This document shows positions 1 through 8,603 of a stretch of 64,000 bases of DNA, piece by piece. This DNA comes from Actinomycetes bacterium. GTDB taxonomy: Bacteria; Planctomycetota; Phycisphaerae; JAACET01. Each line of letters begins with the position of its first letter. Position 1 is the stretch's first letter. The DNA is taken from NCBI GenBank assembly GCA_030614915.1, contig JAUXAG010000002.1, positions 149,138 to 213,137 on the forward strand. Direction: 5' to 3'. The notes below the pieces were generated by a model that was not told the DNA's origin, searched no databases, and saw only the letters and a list, made by a program, of their open reading frames with translations. Made by a program: the position numbers and the translations under genes.

Positions 1-199
1 TAAAAACAAACCACTGTACCTCACCAGCGGAGACCGACTGAGAAATGATCGGGTTGAGCGTATCCGGCTCGCCGATGCTGCCGATAGTTAGCTGCTCTTT
101 TTTGTTGGCGATGTTGTGCTGGCGGACGACGAAGAAGGCCATGATCATCCAGGCAGCCAATAGAATGAGCGGCAAAATAAGCAAGCGTTTGATAAGCAC
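1..199 (-). CDS. Oligopeptide/dipeptide ABC transporter substrate-binding protein, N-terminal fragment
   Basis: The first 66 residues are inside the window; the gene runs off the left edge. A GTG start at 199 directly follows an in-frame TAG, so no longer N-terminus is possible in this frame. The product opens with a Lys/Arg-containing start and a hydrophobic stretch (about residues 5-25) that reads as a signal peptide or membrane anchor. It then has the motif GEPDTLNP, typical of the mature N-terminus of family 5 solute-binding proteins (OppA/DppA type). The role would be capture of peptides or similar solutes outside the membrane for an ABC importer. Transporter partners are not visible. 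The family call rests on this short motif only. Confidence 0.6.
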   Translation of the reverse strand, partial: MLIKRLLILPLILLAAWMIMAFFVVRQHNIANKKEQLTIGSIGEPDTLNPIISQSVSAGEVQWFVF

Positions 200-320
200 G
201 TCTGCAGCCTAAAAGATCCGGAAGATTTCCAGTCGGCCAGCGAGCAAATTTAACAGCTATATACTATCGTCTTGGGCACAGAAGTCCAGGATGGGCCAAG
301 TGGCACAGCAGGGGCTAGAG

Positions 321-1445
321 TTATTCTTCTTTGGGCGGGGCTAAGGTGCGATGGGCCTCTTCGAGCTGTTCGATGATGGGAATGTTCTGGGGGCACTTTT
401 CCAGGCAGTTGCGGCATTGGGTGCACTGGGAGGCATCATGCTGGCCGGAAACGAGCCATCCGTAGAGGGTTCTAGCCCGGGCGTGGAGGTTGTAAACGCG
501 GAATTCGTTCATGAGGCGAAAGATTCCGGGTATGTCTACGCCCTGTTCACAAGGCAGACAATACCGACAGCTGGTACAGTACAAGTCGGCGAGCTTCTCC
601 TTGGCCTCGATCATGGTTTTGATTTTTTTCCGCTCGGCAGGGCTGAGAGGCTCAGCGGAGCGGGCAGCCTGGATGTTCTGGTTGAGCTGCTGGGAGGAGC
701 TCATTCCGGAAAAGGCCACGTCGATGTCCTGGTTGTCCCAGACGAAGCGCAGGCAAGCAACGGCCTCGGAACTGCTGCGTTCGAGGAGTCCGTCGGCAAG
801 CTCGTGGGGCCCGGCCAAGTGCCCGCCGGCGACGGGGCCCATGATGCCGACGCCGAGTCCTTTGCCGTGGGCGTGGGCCAGGACCTTGCTATAGCGGCGG
901 TCAATCATGTTGTACTGGAGGAGAATGCACTCGAATAGGCCGGTGTCAATCAGCTTGATCACGTTGTCGGGTGTATCGTGGCTGGAAAAGCCTATGTGGC
1001 GGATTTGTCCGGCGGCCTTGGCGCTTTCGAGAACGAGCAGGATTTTCTGCCAGTTCCTCTGGAAGGCCTCCAGGGAGAGCGAATGCATGAGGTAGAAGTC
1101 TATGTATGTGCCGAGGCGTTTGAGGGCGAGATCGAGGCGGGTTTGGAAGGTGTCGTCAGGCTTTTCGTCGGCGTAGAGGCCGACCTTGGTTTGGATGTAG
1201 AAGGTTTCGCGGGGGCGTCCGCGAATGGCCCGACCGATGGCCACCTCGCTGTCGCCGTCGTGGTAGTTAAGCATAGAATCGATAATGTTTATGCCGCCGT
1301 CGAGTGCCTGGCGGATAAGCTCGACGGCAGGGTCGAAGTCGACTTTGCCGTCGGGGGTGGTGGGCAGGCGCATGGCTCCGAGTCCCAGGCGGGAAACCTT
1401 GAGGCCGGTTCGGCCGTAATCTCTAAGCGGTATTGCCTGGGGCAT
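321..1445 (-). CDS. Aldo/keto reductase with C-terminal 2x[4Fe-4S] ferredoxin domain
   Basis: The protein has 374 aa from the ATG at 1445, preferred over a TTG two codons upstream because AGGA lies 9 nt before it. Residues 8-265 form the aldo/keto reductase barrel: GRTGLKVSRLGLGAMRLP at the N-terminus, the catalytic Asp and Tyr in IIDSMLNYH, the Lys in QTKVG and the His in LMHS. The C-terminus carries two cysteine clusters, CTSCRYCLPC and CTQCRNCLEKCP, as in the ferredoxin-like domain of the Fe-S aldo/keto reductases common in anaerobes. It would be a cytoplasmic NAD(P)H- or ferredoxin-linked carbonyl reductase of unknown substrate. It lies 35 bp after dprA on the same strand and is probably cotranscribed with it. 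Confidence 0.9.
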   Translation of the reverse strand: MPQAIPLRDYGRTGLKVSRLGLGAMRLPTTPDGKVDFDPAVELIRQALDGGINIIDSMLNYHDGDSEVAIGRAIRGRPRETFYIQTKVGLYADEKPDDTFQTRLDLALKRLGTYIDFYLMHSLSLEAFQRNWQKILLVLESAKAAGQIRHIGFSSHDTPDNVIKLIDTGLFECILLQYNMIDRRYSKVLAHAHGKGLGVGIMGPVAGGHLAGPHELADGLLERSSSEAVACLRFVWDNQDIDVAFSGMSSSQQLNQNIQAARSAEPLSPAERKKIKTMIEAKEKLADLYCTSCRYCLPCEQGVDIPGIFRLMNEFRVYNLHARARTLYGWLVSGQHDASQCTQCRNCLEKCPQNIPIIEQLEEAHRTLAPPKEE

Positions 1446-1480
1446 GTACAAGGTTCCTTGTGAAAAAAGCGATTGCGAGT

Positions 1481-2632
1481 TTATGTACGTTTCCTGGCCA
1501 GGAATCTGGCGCCGGCCAATTGGCGGATAAGGCCCTTCAATTGCAACATGGTCAGGGCGGAGGAGACCTGGCCAGCAGCGAGCTCAGTAGCGGCGCAGAA
1601 TTCGTCAACGGTCATGGGCTCATCTGTGGCTGCGGTAAGAATAGCCTTTTCCGCGTCGGAAAGATTGGCGGGCAAGGCGGGGGCGGCCGGCGGCTGATCG
1701 TCGTGGTCGGTCCCGATGCGCATGGTTTGACCAAGGTCTCCTAATTCATCGAGGATGTCTTCCAGGGATCTGATCAGGCAGGCGCCGTCTCTTATTAGCT
1801 GGTTGGTACCACCGGCGGCGAGATTGTCGACCCGACCGGGCAGGGCAAAAACCTCTCGGCCCTGCTCGGCGGCTGTGCGAGCAGTAATCATGGCCCCGCT
1901 GCGGAGGGGACCTTCAATAATCAGCACACCCAAGGAAAGACCGCTGATGATGCGATTGCGTCTGGGGAAATTTTCAGACAGGGGCTCGGCGAGCATAGGG
2001 AACTCAGAGATAACCGCGCCCTGAACGGTGATGGCTCGATAGAGATCGGCGTTTTCGGGTGGAAAGACGCGGCCAAGGCCGCAGCCCTGCACGGCGATGG
2101 TTCGCCCGCCGGCCTTGAGGGCACCGTGGTGTGCGGCGGAGTCGATTCCCCGGGCCAAGCCGGATACGATGGTGAAACCGGCCCTGGCCAAGGCGGCAGC
2201 GAATCTTTCGGCCTGCTCGAGGCCGTAACGGCTTGGGCGTCTGGTGCCGACAATGGCTATGGCCGTGGCATCTTCGGGCTGGAGCTCTCCATCGACGTAG
2301 AGGATGGGGGGAGGATCGTAGATATTCTTCAGACCGACGGGGTAAGACGGACTATCCCAGCAGAGCAGGTCGACTCCGGCCTTGGCGACCAAGCTCAGCT
2401 CCTTGTCAACATCCACCTGCCGGCGAGCAGAGACTATCCCGTCGGCTCGGATGCGGCCTATTCCTTCGACACAGGCAAGGGCTGAACGGTCTGCCTTTAG
2501 AGCGGCTGATGCGGAACCGAAGGTCTGCAGAAGCTGCCGAAAAATCGTCGGTCCCACACCAGCGGTCAAATGCAGGTGCAAATAACTGCTTATAGCGTCG
2601 CCATGGGCCATTGGCTCATTGATCTTTGCCAT
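1481..2632 (-). CDS. dprA: DNA-processing protein DprA (Smf)
   Basis: The protein has 383 aa. The N-terminal helical region contains helix-hairpin-helix-like VEGIGRIRADGI. It is followed by the Rossmann-like DprA core with IAIVGTRRPSRYG, TIVSGLARGID, FPRRNRIISGLS and IIEGPLRSGAMITARTA, all DprA signatures. The C-terminal 70 residues form a winged-helix-like domain. DprA binds incoming single-stranded DNA and loads RecA during natural transformation. Other DNA-repair genes here (addAB, recJ, tatD) fit a recombination role but are not in the same operon. A candidate promoter lies about 230 bp upstream, giving a long leader. Confidence 0.95.
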   Translation of the reverse strand: MAKINEPMAHGDAISSYLHLHLTAGVGPTIFRQLLQTFGSASAALKADRSALACVEGIGRIRADGIVSARRQVDVDKELSLVAKAGVDLLCWDSPSYPVGLKNIYDPPPILYVDGELQPEDATAIAIVGTRRPSRYGLEQAERFAAALARAGFTIVSGLARGIDSAAHHGALKAGGRTIAVQGCGLGRVFPPENADLYRAITVQGAVISEFPMLAEPLSENFPRRNRIISGLSLGVLIIEGPLRSGAMITARTAAEQGREVFALPGRVDNLAAGGTNQLIRDGACLIRSLEDILDELGDLGQTMRIGTDHDDQPPAAPALPANLSDAEKAILTAATDEPMTVDEFCAATELAAGQVSSALTMLQLKGLIRQLAGARFLARKRT

Positions 2633-2863
2633 ATTCCTCTTTGGGCGTAACGTAGTGCCCTAAAGGGCGCAACAAAGGCCATTTTAACCTAACAACAGTC
2701 TAATAGGCTGGTTACATCGACATGCCCGCTTAGCTTCCGGGCAAGGCCGTCTCTAAACGGGGCAGATTCGACGAACGCCCAAAAAGAGGAGCGATAGGGT
2801 TTTTTAAGTTTATCGAGCAATACACGATATTTCTCATCCGTTTCTAAGCGAATGTATGAACAA

Positions 2864-2892
2864 ATGTTACAGTCATTTCGTATGGTTGTCAA
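2864..2892 (-). promoter_or_regulatory. Candidate sigma70 promoter for dprA
   Basis: Read on the minus strand, TTGACA (2892-2887) is separated by 17 bp from TAACAT (2869-2864). The -35 is a perfect consensus with optimal spacing. Transcription would run left into dprA with a leader of about 225 nt. The same bases supply the TTG of a 67-codon ORF that I rejected. Confidence 0.5.
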
Positions 2893-2936
2893 CAGCTAAA
2901 AAAGACCTAATGAGGCCGATTTGTAGGAGTAGGGTC

Positions 2937-2964
2937 TTGACATTAGGCTGTTTTCGGCTAGAAT
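2937..2964 (+). promoter_or_regulatory. Candidate sigma70 promoter for folC
   Basis: TTGACA (2937-2942), a 16-bp spacer and TAGAAT (2959-2964) lie about 45-50 bp upstream of the folC start codons. It is back to back with the dprA promoter, so the 380-bp gap between dprA and folC appears to be a divergent promoter region. Confidence 0.5.
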
Positions 2965-3014
2965 TTGCGAAGTATTGTAGTTGAAGCCCTTTTCCCGGTT
3001 TTGTGGTCCAGACG

Positions 3015-4409
3015 ATGAGCCCCACAGTCGCCCGAAAAACCCGGCCCGCGCGCTCACGGCGTGCCCGAGGCCCTTTTCCCACGTATAATTCGGCTCTGAG
3101 GTATCTGTTTTCGAGCACAGATTACGAGCAGAGCGGCCCGCCACGGGGATATAACATCGACAACTTCAGTCTGGACCGAATGCGACGTCTGCTGGGCAAG
3201 TTGGGTGCTCCCCACCGGATGCTCAACGCGGTGCATATCGCGGGGACCAAAGGGAAAGGCTCGACAGCGGCTATGCTGGCAGCGATGCTGCAGGGTAGCG
3301 GTTTTCGGGTGGGGATGTACACCTCGCCGCACCTGGTGGAACTGCGGGAGCGGATTCAGGTCAACGGGCGAATGATCTCCGAACCGGAATTGCGGGTCCT
3401 TCTAGGTAAGGTTTTCACGGCAGTAAAGAAACTGGGCAACGGGCGCTCACCGACTTTTTTCGAAATAATGACCGCGGTGGCCTTTGTGCACTTTGTGGAG
3501 AAAGACGTTGACGTAGCAGTGATCGAAAGCGGTCTGGGGGGCCGACTGGACTCGACCAATGTACTCAGGCCAAAGGTCTGCGGTATAACCAGTATCAGCC
3601 ACGACCACTGCCAGCAGTTGGGGGATACGCTGGGCAGCATCGCGTCGGAAAAGGCGGGTATCTTCAAGCGTGGGGTACCAGTGGTATCCGTGCCTCAGGC
3701 AGCGGAGGCTGAACAGGCCCTGCGCAAAGTTGCCAGCGCGGCAGGGACGAGTGTAGCGTTTACAGGCAAAGATATTGACTTTTCTCTACGGTTTGAGTCG
3801 ACCAAGGGGGGCGGACCTCAGACGCGTGTTTGCGTAACTACACCTTTGAGCCGATTCGAGCACCTTCGGGTTCCCCTGGCCGGTGAACACCAGGCGGTGA
3901 ACTGCGGACTAGCGCTGGCGCTACTGGATAAGCTCAAAGAGCTGGGCTACGACATAGATGATGAGCGAGCTATCCGGGGGCTGTCGCGGACGGTGTTGCC
4001 GGGGCGCATGGAACTGCTGCATAGCGATCCTCGGGTAATAGTGGACGGGGCCCACAATCCGGGCAGTATCGAGGCCCTGATGTTGGCCATTGGGCAGAAT
4101 ATCAGTTACGACTCGATGGTGGTGATTTTCGGGTGCTGCACGGACAAAGACGTGAGCAGCATGCTGCGGCGGGTAAGGCAAGGTGCAGATAAAGTTATCT
4201 TCACCAGAAGCTCGAGCCCGCGCAGTGCGGATCCGGAAGAGCTGGCCAATATGTATTCGTCGCTGGGGGGGATGTGCCAAGCGACTGATTCTTTCCCGGA
4301 GGCTCTGCGTCAGGCCTACGCGGCTGTCTCGCGGGGGGATCTGATCTGCGTAACCGGTTCGTTCTACTTGGTGGGCGAAGCTAAGAAACACTTCAATCGG
4401 CTAGACTAG
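3015..4409 (+). CDS. folC: Bifunctional folylpolyglutamate synthase / dihydrofolate synthase
   Basis: The protein has 464 aa from the ATG at 3015; a GTG at 3003 is in frame but neither start has a clear ribosome-binding site. It adds glutamate to dihydropteroate and to folates, using ATP, in the cytoplasm. The Mur-ligase-like P-loop HIAGTKGKGSTAAML lies near residue 75, followed by YTSPHLVELRERI, FFEIMTAVAF, ESGLGGRLDSTNV, SISHDHCQQLG and EKAGIFKRGVP, the usual FolC series. The C-terminal domain has LPGRMELL and VDGAHNPGS. The N-terminus has a basic extension of about 20 residues before the conserved region. It stands alone, convergent with the AsmA-like gene. Confidence 0.95.
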   Translation: MSPTVARKTRPARSRRARGPFPTYNSALRYLFSSTDYEQSGPPRGYNIDNFSLDRMRRLLGKLGAPHRMLNAVHIAGTKGKGSTAAMLAAMLQGSGFRVGMYTSPHLVELRERIQVNGRMISEPELRVLLGKVFTAVKKLGNGRSPTFFEIMTAVAFVHFVEKDVDVAVIESGLGGRLDSTNVLRPKVCGITSISHDHCQQLGDTLGSIASEKAGIFKRGVPVVSVPQAAEAEQALRKVASAAGTSVAFTGKDIDFSLRFESTKGGGPQTRVCVTTPLSRFEHLRVPLAGEHQAVNCGLALALLDKLKELGYDIDDERAIRGLSRTVLPGRMELLHSDPRVIVDGAHNPGSIEALMLAIGQNISYDSMVVIFGCCTDKDVSSMLRRVRQGADKVIFTRSSSPRSADPEELANMYSSLGGMCQATDSFPEALRQAYAAVSRGDLICVTGSFYLVGEAKKHFNRLD

Positions 4410-4484
4410 GCCGGATATTGGATGAGTCTTGTGCGCCGGCGAGTTCTTTTTGTAAGAAGCCCGTGCGAAGGCGGCGGACGGTGC

Positions 4485-7400
4485 CTATGGCGGTGGGGGG
4501 GCTATGGGCTTGAGTATACCTTCCAGGATTTTTCCGACTTCTCTGGCGGCCTGATTTCGCAGGACGCGGGAGATCTGCTCCAAGAGGAGCCCGGGGAAGG
4601 CGGCGACGTCGAGCCGGGGCTTGCTGAGAGTGCCGGTTATGGGCAGGTAAATGCGCTGGTCTGCGAGGAATTTGATGAGCTCGGGGCGGTTGCCCAACAT
4701 GGAGGGCAAGATGGGGATGCCGACCCGCATGCTTATGCTTTCATCCAAGCCGACCTGGCCGGAAAATGACAAGTCCAGCAGGTGGCTAAAAACAATGTGC
4801 ATATCTTTGTAGCTGACGACGCCATCGGAAAGCTCGATACTGACCGGGCGGAGCTCGCCAAGCTTGCTGGAGAGGTCAAGATCGAGTATGGAAGCCAAAT
4901 CCGCCATTATCCCCTTTCTGGGCTGGAAGAGAAGGTCTTTGCCGCTGAACAGGCCCTTCATTTTGGCGGTCTGTCTCCATTTGGCTGGGTCGTCTATGAG
5001 CAGGTGGTTGCAGATGAAGCTGACGGTGCCGGAGACTTGGTGGTTATCGGCGAAGACGGGGTTGATAAACTTCAACAGAGCGTTGGACATTTGGGCGTTG
5101 ATCTGAACGTCTTCGACAAGGTTGATGGGCTGGGAGATTACGAGAAACGGTTTTGTGCGGGCCAGAGAAACCTGAGCCTGGAAGTTAATTTTTCCCTTGT
5201 TGGCTGGTATGGTGCTGGGGGGAATGGTCAGCAGGCCCTGTTTTACATGCATGTCAATGTCGGCAGGTCCGAGGGTCACGCCTGCAAGCTCCTGCCGGTC
5301 GATGTGCAACGCAGCCGGCCCACTGAGCGAAGCAAGCCAATCCGTGCTGCCTGGTGTGCCGGTGAGAGTCATATTGGCACTGCCCGAGCCGGTGAGCTCA
5401 GGCCAATTGCTAAACCAAGGCTGCATGACGCGACTGAGTCGCTGGAGGTCAGAGTGTACCTGGAGGGTGATCTTGGCAGGTGAGGCTGGAGAGGAGAGGC
5501 CTGTTGTTACTTGAGCATTGACCTGGAGGAAATCGGAAGAGACATCCAAGCGGCTCAGCTCGAGGGTCTTGGCGGCGCGGTCGGCAGAACCTTCGATCTG
5601 CAGAGAGATTTTCGGTTCGGCGAAGACTGGTCGGCCGGGTGGGCGAAGCTTCAGATTGAGAATCTGCGAGTCGAGTGTAAAACTTTCCTGCTGAGTTTGC
5701 CGGGAATAGGAGGCTTGGCCGGCCAACTGTCCGGCGAGCTCGGTTTTGGGATCGAGCTTGGCGAAGGTGACCAACCAGGGGTTGAGCCGGCGGAGGTCGC
5801 CCTGGAAGTCGGCCTGGGTATGGATGTCAAACTTGCCGTCCGGTTGCCGGGCGAGGGTTAGCTTTTGGAAGCGGGCGGTCAGGCCAGCTAATTTGAGCTG
5901 CGGCAATTCGCCATCCAGGGTTCGAGAGTTGAGATCGTATAGCAGCTTGTGCTCAAGAGTGACGCGGGGCTCAAGCAGAGTCCGGCCGTCTTCGTAGGTG
6001 ATACGAAGGTCCTGGAGGGTGGTTGCTCCATCACAAGCGATGATTTGAGGACGGGGGGCGGCGAAGGTCAGGGCGCTGTCGAGCGTGCCCTGTAGCTGGA
6101 AGTCCTGGGGTGAAGAACCGAAGGCTAGGGTAAGCTCCTGCAATCGGGCCAGGTCGGCTGTGATTTGGGCCTGGCCGGTGACGGCCAGTGGCTTGGGATC
6201 GATTTGCCCGGAGAATTGAAGCTCGGTGCGGTCGGTGAGGAGCTGGGCTTGTTTGAAGGAAAGAGCAGCTATTTGATTGTTCTCGGTGCGAGTGAGAGAA
6301 CCGTCGAGGATTAGTCGAAGGTGGGGCTCGCGAAGGTCGCGCTGGGCCAAGCCAGCAATGAGAAGATTGTCGGCAGTCAACTCGGTGAGGAAATTGATCC
6401 GGTGGTCCTGGGTGGTGATGTCGGCGTTACAGAGGAGCTGGCCGTCGAGGTCGAGTTTGCCGAGGTCGGCGAATTGGGCCAAATAGGTTTGCAAGGTAGA
6501 CAAATCACTTTTTAATTTGATTTGGCCGGTGACCGCTAGTGGCTTGGGATCGATTTGCCCGGAGAATTGAAGCTGAGTGCGCTCGGTTAGGAACTGGGCC
6601 TGTTTGAAGGAAAGGGCAGCTATTTGATTATTGTCGGTACGGGTAAGAGAACCGTCGAGGATCAGTTGAAGGTGTGGCTCGCGGAGATCGCGTCTTGCCA
6701 GGCCAGTGATAAAGAGATCGGTGGCGGTCAGGTCGGCCTGGCAGTTTAACCGGCGGTCCTGGGTGGTGATGTCGGCATTACAGAGGAGCTGGCCGGCGAG
6801 GTCGAGTTTGCCGAGGTCGATGAATTGGGACAGGTAGCTATTCGCCCTGGATAAATCGGTTTCCAATTGCATCCGACCAGAGACGGTCAAAGGCTGGAGA
6901 TTGCAACTGCCGGCGAATTGAAGCTGGGTCTCGTCGGCGAGGAGTTGGGCCCGTTCAATGGAGACCGCAGCGATTTGCTTATCCTGGGCCAAGGTGAGAG
7001 AACCTTGGAGGTTCAATCTAATCTGGGGCTCACGAAGGTCGCGGGGTGTCAGCCCGTGGAGGAAGAGGTCGGTTCCGGTAAGGTCGAGCTGGAAGTCCAA
7101 GTGCCGTGGGGCGGTGGTGAGCTTTGCATCGCAGAGGAGCTGTCCGGCGAAGCTACTGTCGCCAAGGTCTATGAATCGAGCCAACTGAATATTGAGCTTG
7201 GCGAGGTCGAGGTCGGCCTGGAGAGTGAGGTCGTTTGCTTTTCCGGTGGCGGAGAGGCTGCCGAAGCCGCTGTTGGCAGATATCCGGCGAATCTGAAGGT
7301 CCTGCTCTTTGGTGCGGACAAGGTCAAAGCTGAATTCGACGGGTTCGTCGAGTTGGATGTTCCTTTTTGGCGTAGAGCCTTGCATATTCTGCAAGGCAGC

Positions 7401-8603
7401 GGTGCCGATCAGTTGGGTGCTGCCGTCAGCGGTGGTAATAGTGTAGTTGGCAATTAGATCGCCACCAGTAATTTTTAGCTCGGGTTGAAGGTGCAAGGTA
7501 GCCGGCAATTGATTGAGTATCTTGGGCAAGTCGGCACTTAGCCGGCCATCCAAGCGAGCCGAACCCAGTTCGGGCAATTTGTCGGTGGAGGCCAAATGCA
7601 TGGTGCCGCTGGTTTGGATGTTGATTAGGTCGGAGGCCAGAATTAATTCGTCGAGGGTCAGCAGAGTATCGCGGTGGTGGGCCTGGGCGCTGAGGGAAAA
7701 ATCGCGCAGATGTAATTCGTCGCTCTTGAAAAGCTTACCGGTGAGTCTAATGTCAGCCGAGTTAGCTTGACATTCGAGTTTAATATTCTCAAGCCCATCC
7801 ATTCGGACATGCCCCCGGAGATCCAATAGACCCGCAGTTTCCAGCTTGAGTCCCGCTCGCTGTAAAAGCGGTGACAACAATCGCAAACCAAGCTGTTTGA
7901 CACTGACCTTTGCACTTGCCTTTACTAACTCCGGTACAAAGCCACCGTCGTCTCGGCGAGGAATGGTTCCCTCAGCCTCGATTTTGCCTTGGCCCCGAGC
8001 GTCGGTCAAATCGCAGTTGAGCTTAAAGCTGACCGGCTGCCCAGAGGGGGACACTTGCACGGAAGCGTCGATATTGTGAATGGATAAGGGGGGGGCGTCG
8101 GGTCTGTGGATGCGCACGACACCCTCAGTAATCTGCAGGTCAAAGGAAGGTTGGGTGGAGCTCGGGCTGGCGGGCCCGCGGGAAGGTGCAGCAATCTTTT
8201 CCAGGCTCGTATGCCACTGGCGGTCGAAGCGAATATCCAAGCGAAGGCTGCCCAGATTGATTTTACCCAGGCGAGGGTTTTGGCCCAGAAGCGAGAAGTA
8301 GGACGGATTGAGGGAAAGGTTTTTGATTTCAGCGACGGGCTCCGAGTCTTCGTCTTCGAGAGATAGTCCCTGGATATCGACGCCAGTGAACCAGCCGATG
8401 GACCAGGAGTCGATGGATAGCCGCCCATTGATACGCTGATTAATCTGCCGCAGGGCTAATTTGCGGAACGGCGAAGTGGAAACGATGGTCGGACCCAGAG
8501 CGATAAGGACCAAGACTGCGGCCAGGGCGATCAGTAAGATTTTGAGCCAGCGGGGGAGCTTTTTGAGCGCAATGGGTAGTAGTGTTTTTTCTTTTGTGGA
8601 CAT
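4485..8603 (-). CDS. Giant AsmA/TamB-like envelope protein with internal tandem repeats
   Basis: The protein has 1372 aa. A short basic N-terminus is followed by one membrane segment (about residues 19-40) and a very long, beta-rich periplasmic region. This is the organisation of AsmA-like proteins (AsmA, TamB, YhdP), which span the envelope and are implicated in lipid transport or outer-membrane homeostasis. The C-terminal 250 residues have the AsmA-type pattern ending ITGTLSKPRLDVAAFPG. Roughly residues 470-830 hold about three copies of a 117-residue unit; the last two share the stretch SGQIDPKPLAVTGQ. Its ATG overlaps the mnmA stop (TAATG), so translation is probably coupled. The assignment is to the superfamily only. 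Confidence 0.7.
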   Translation of the reverse strand: MSTKEKTLLPIALKKLPRWLKILLIALAAVLVLIALGPTIVSTSPFRKLALRQINQRINGRLSIDSWSIGWFTGVDIQGLSLEDEDSEPVAEIKNLSLNPSYFSLLGQNPRLGKINLGSLRLDIRFDRQWHTSLEKIAAPSRGPASPSSTQPSFDLQITEGVVRIHRPDAPPLSIHNIDASVQVSPSGQPVSFKLNCDLTDARGQGKIEAEGTIPRRDDGGFVPELVKASAKVSVKQLGLRLLSPLLQRAGLKLETAGLLDLRGHVRMDGLENIKLECQANSADIRLTGKLFKSDELHLRDFSLSAQAHHRDTLLTLDELILASDLINIQTSGTMHLASTDKLPELGSARLDGRLSADLPKILNQLPATLHLQPELKITGGDLIANYTITTADGSTQLIGTAALQNMQGSTPKRNIQLDEPVEFSFDLVRTKEQDLQIRRISANSGFGSLSATGKANDLTLQADLDLAKLNIQLARFIDLGDSSFAGQLLCDAKLTTAPRHLDFQLDLTGTDLFLHGLTPRDLREPQIRLNLQGSLTLAQDKQIAAVSIERAQLLADETQLQFAGSCNLQPLTVSGRMQLETDLSRANSYLSQFIDLGKLDLAGQLLCNADITTQDRRLNCQADLTATDLFITGLARRDLREPHLQLILDGSLTRTDNNQIAALSFKQAQFLTERTQLQFSGQIDPKPLAVTGQIKLKSDLSTLQTYLAQFADLGKLDLDGQLLCNADITTQDHRINFLTELTADNLLIAGLAQRDLREPHLRLILDGSLTRTENNQIAALSFKQAQLLTDRTELQFSGQIDPKPLAVTGQAQITADLARLQELTLAFGSSPQDFQLQGTLDSALTFAAPRPQIIACDGATTLQDLRITYEDGRTLLEPRVTLEHKLLYDLNSRTLDGELPQLKLAGLTARFQKLTLARQPDGKFDIHTQADFQGDLRRLNPWLVTFAKLDPKTELAGQLAGQASYSRQTQQESFTLDSQILNLKLRPPGRPVFAEPKISLQIEGSADRAAKTLELSRLDVSSDFLQVNAQVTTGLSSPASPAKITLQVHSDLQRLSRVMQPWFSNWPELTGSGSANMTLTGTPGSTDWLASLSGPAALHIDRQELAGVTLGPADIDMHVKQGLLTIPPSTIPANKGKINFQAQVSLARTKPFLVISQPINLVEDVQINAQMSNALLKFINPVFADNHQVSGTVSFICNHLLIDDPAKWRQTAKMKGLFSGKDLLFQPRKGIMADLASILDLDLSSKLGELRPVSIELSDGVVSYKDMHIVFSHLLDLSFSGQVGLDESISMRVGIPILPSMLGNRPELIKFLADQRIYLPITGTLSKPRLDVAAFPGLLLEQISRVLRNQAAREVGKILEGILKPIAPPPP
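6181..6900 (-). repeat. Tandem 351-bp coding repeat inside the AsmA-like gene
   Basis: The string GGCTTGGGATCGATTTGCCC occurs at 6190 and again at 6541, exactly 351 bp (117 codons) apart, and near-identity continues for well over 100 bp on either side. A third, more diverged unit is recognisable another 351 bp along, near 6890. The nucleotide conservation of the two nearest units points to recent duplication or gene conversion. Confidence 0.85.

Noticed and set aside
2689..2892. 67-codon minus-strand ORF between dprA and folC
   Set aside because: Its only start is a TTG that lies in the perfect -35 box of the candidate dprA promoter; it has no ribosome-binding site and no recognisable similarity. 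It may be leader sequence.
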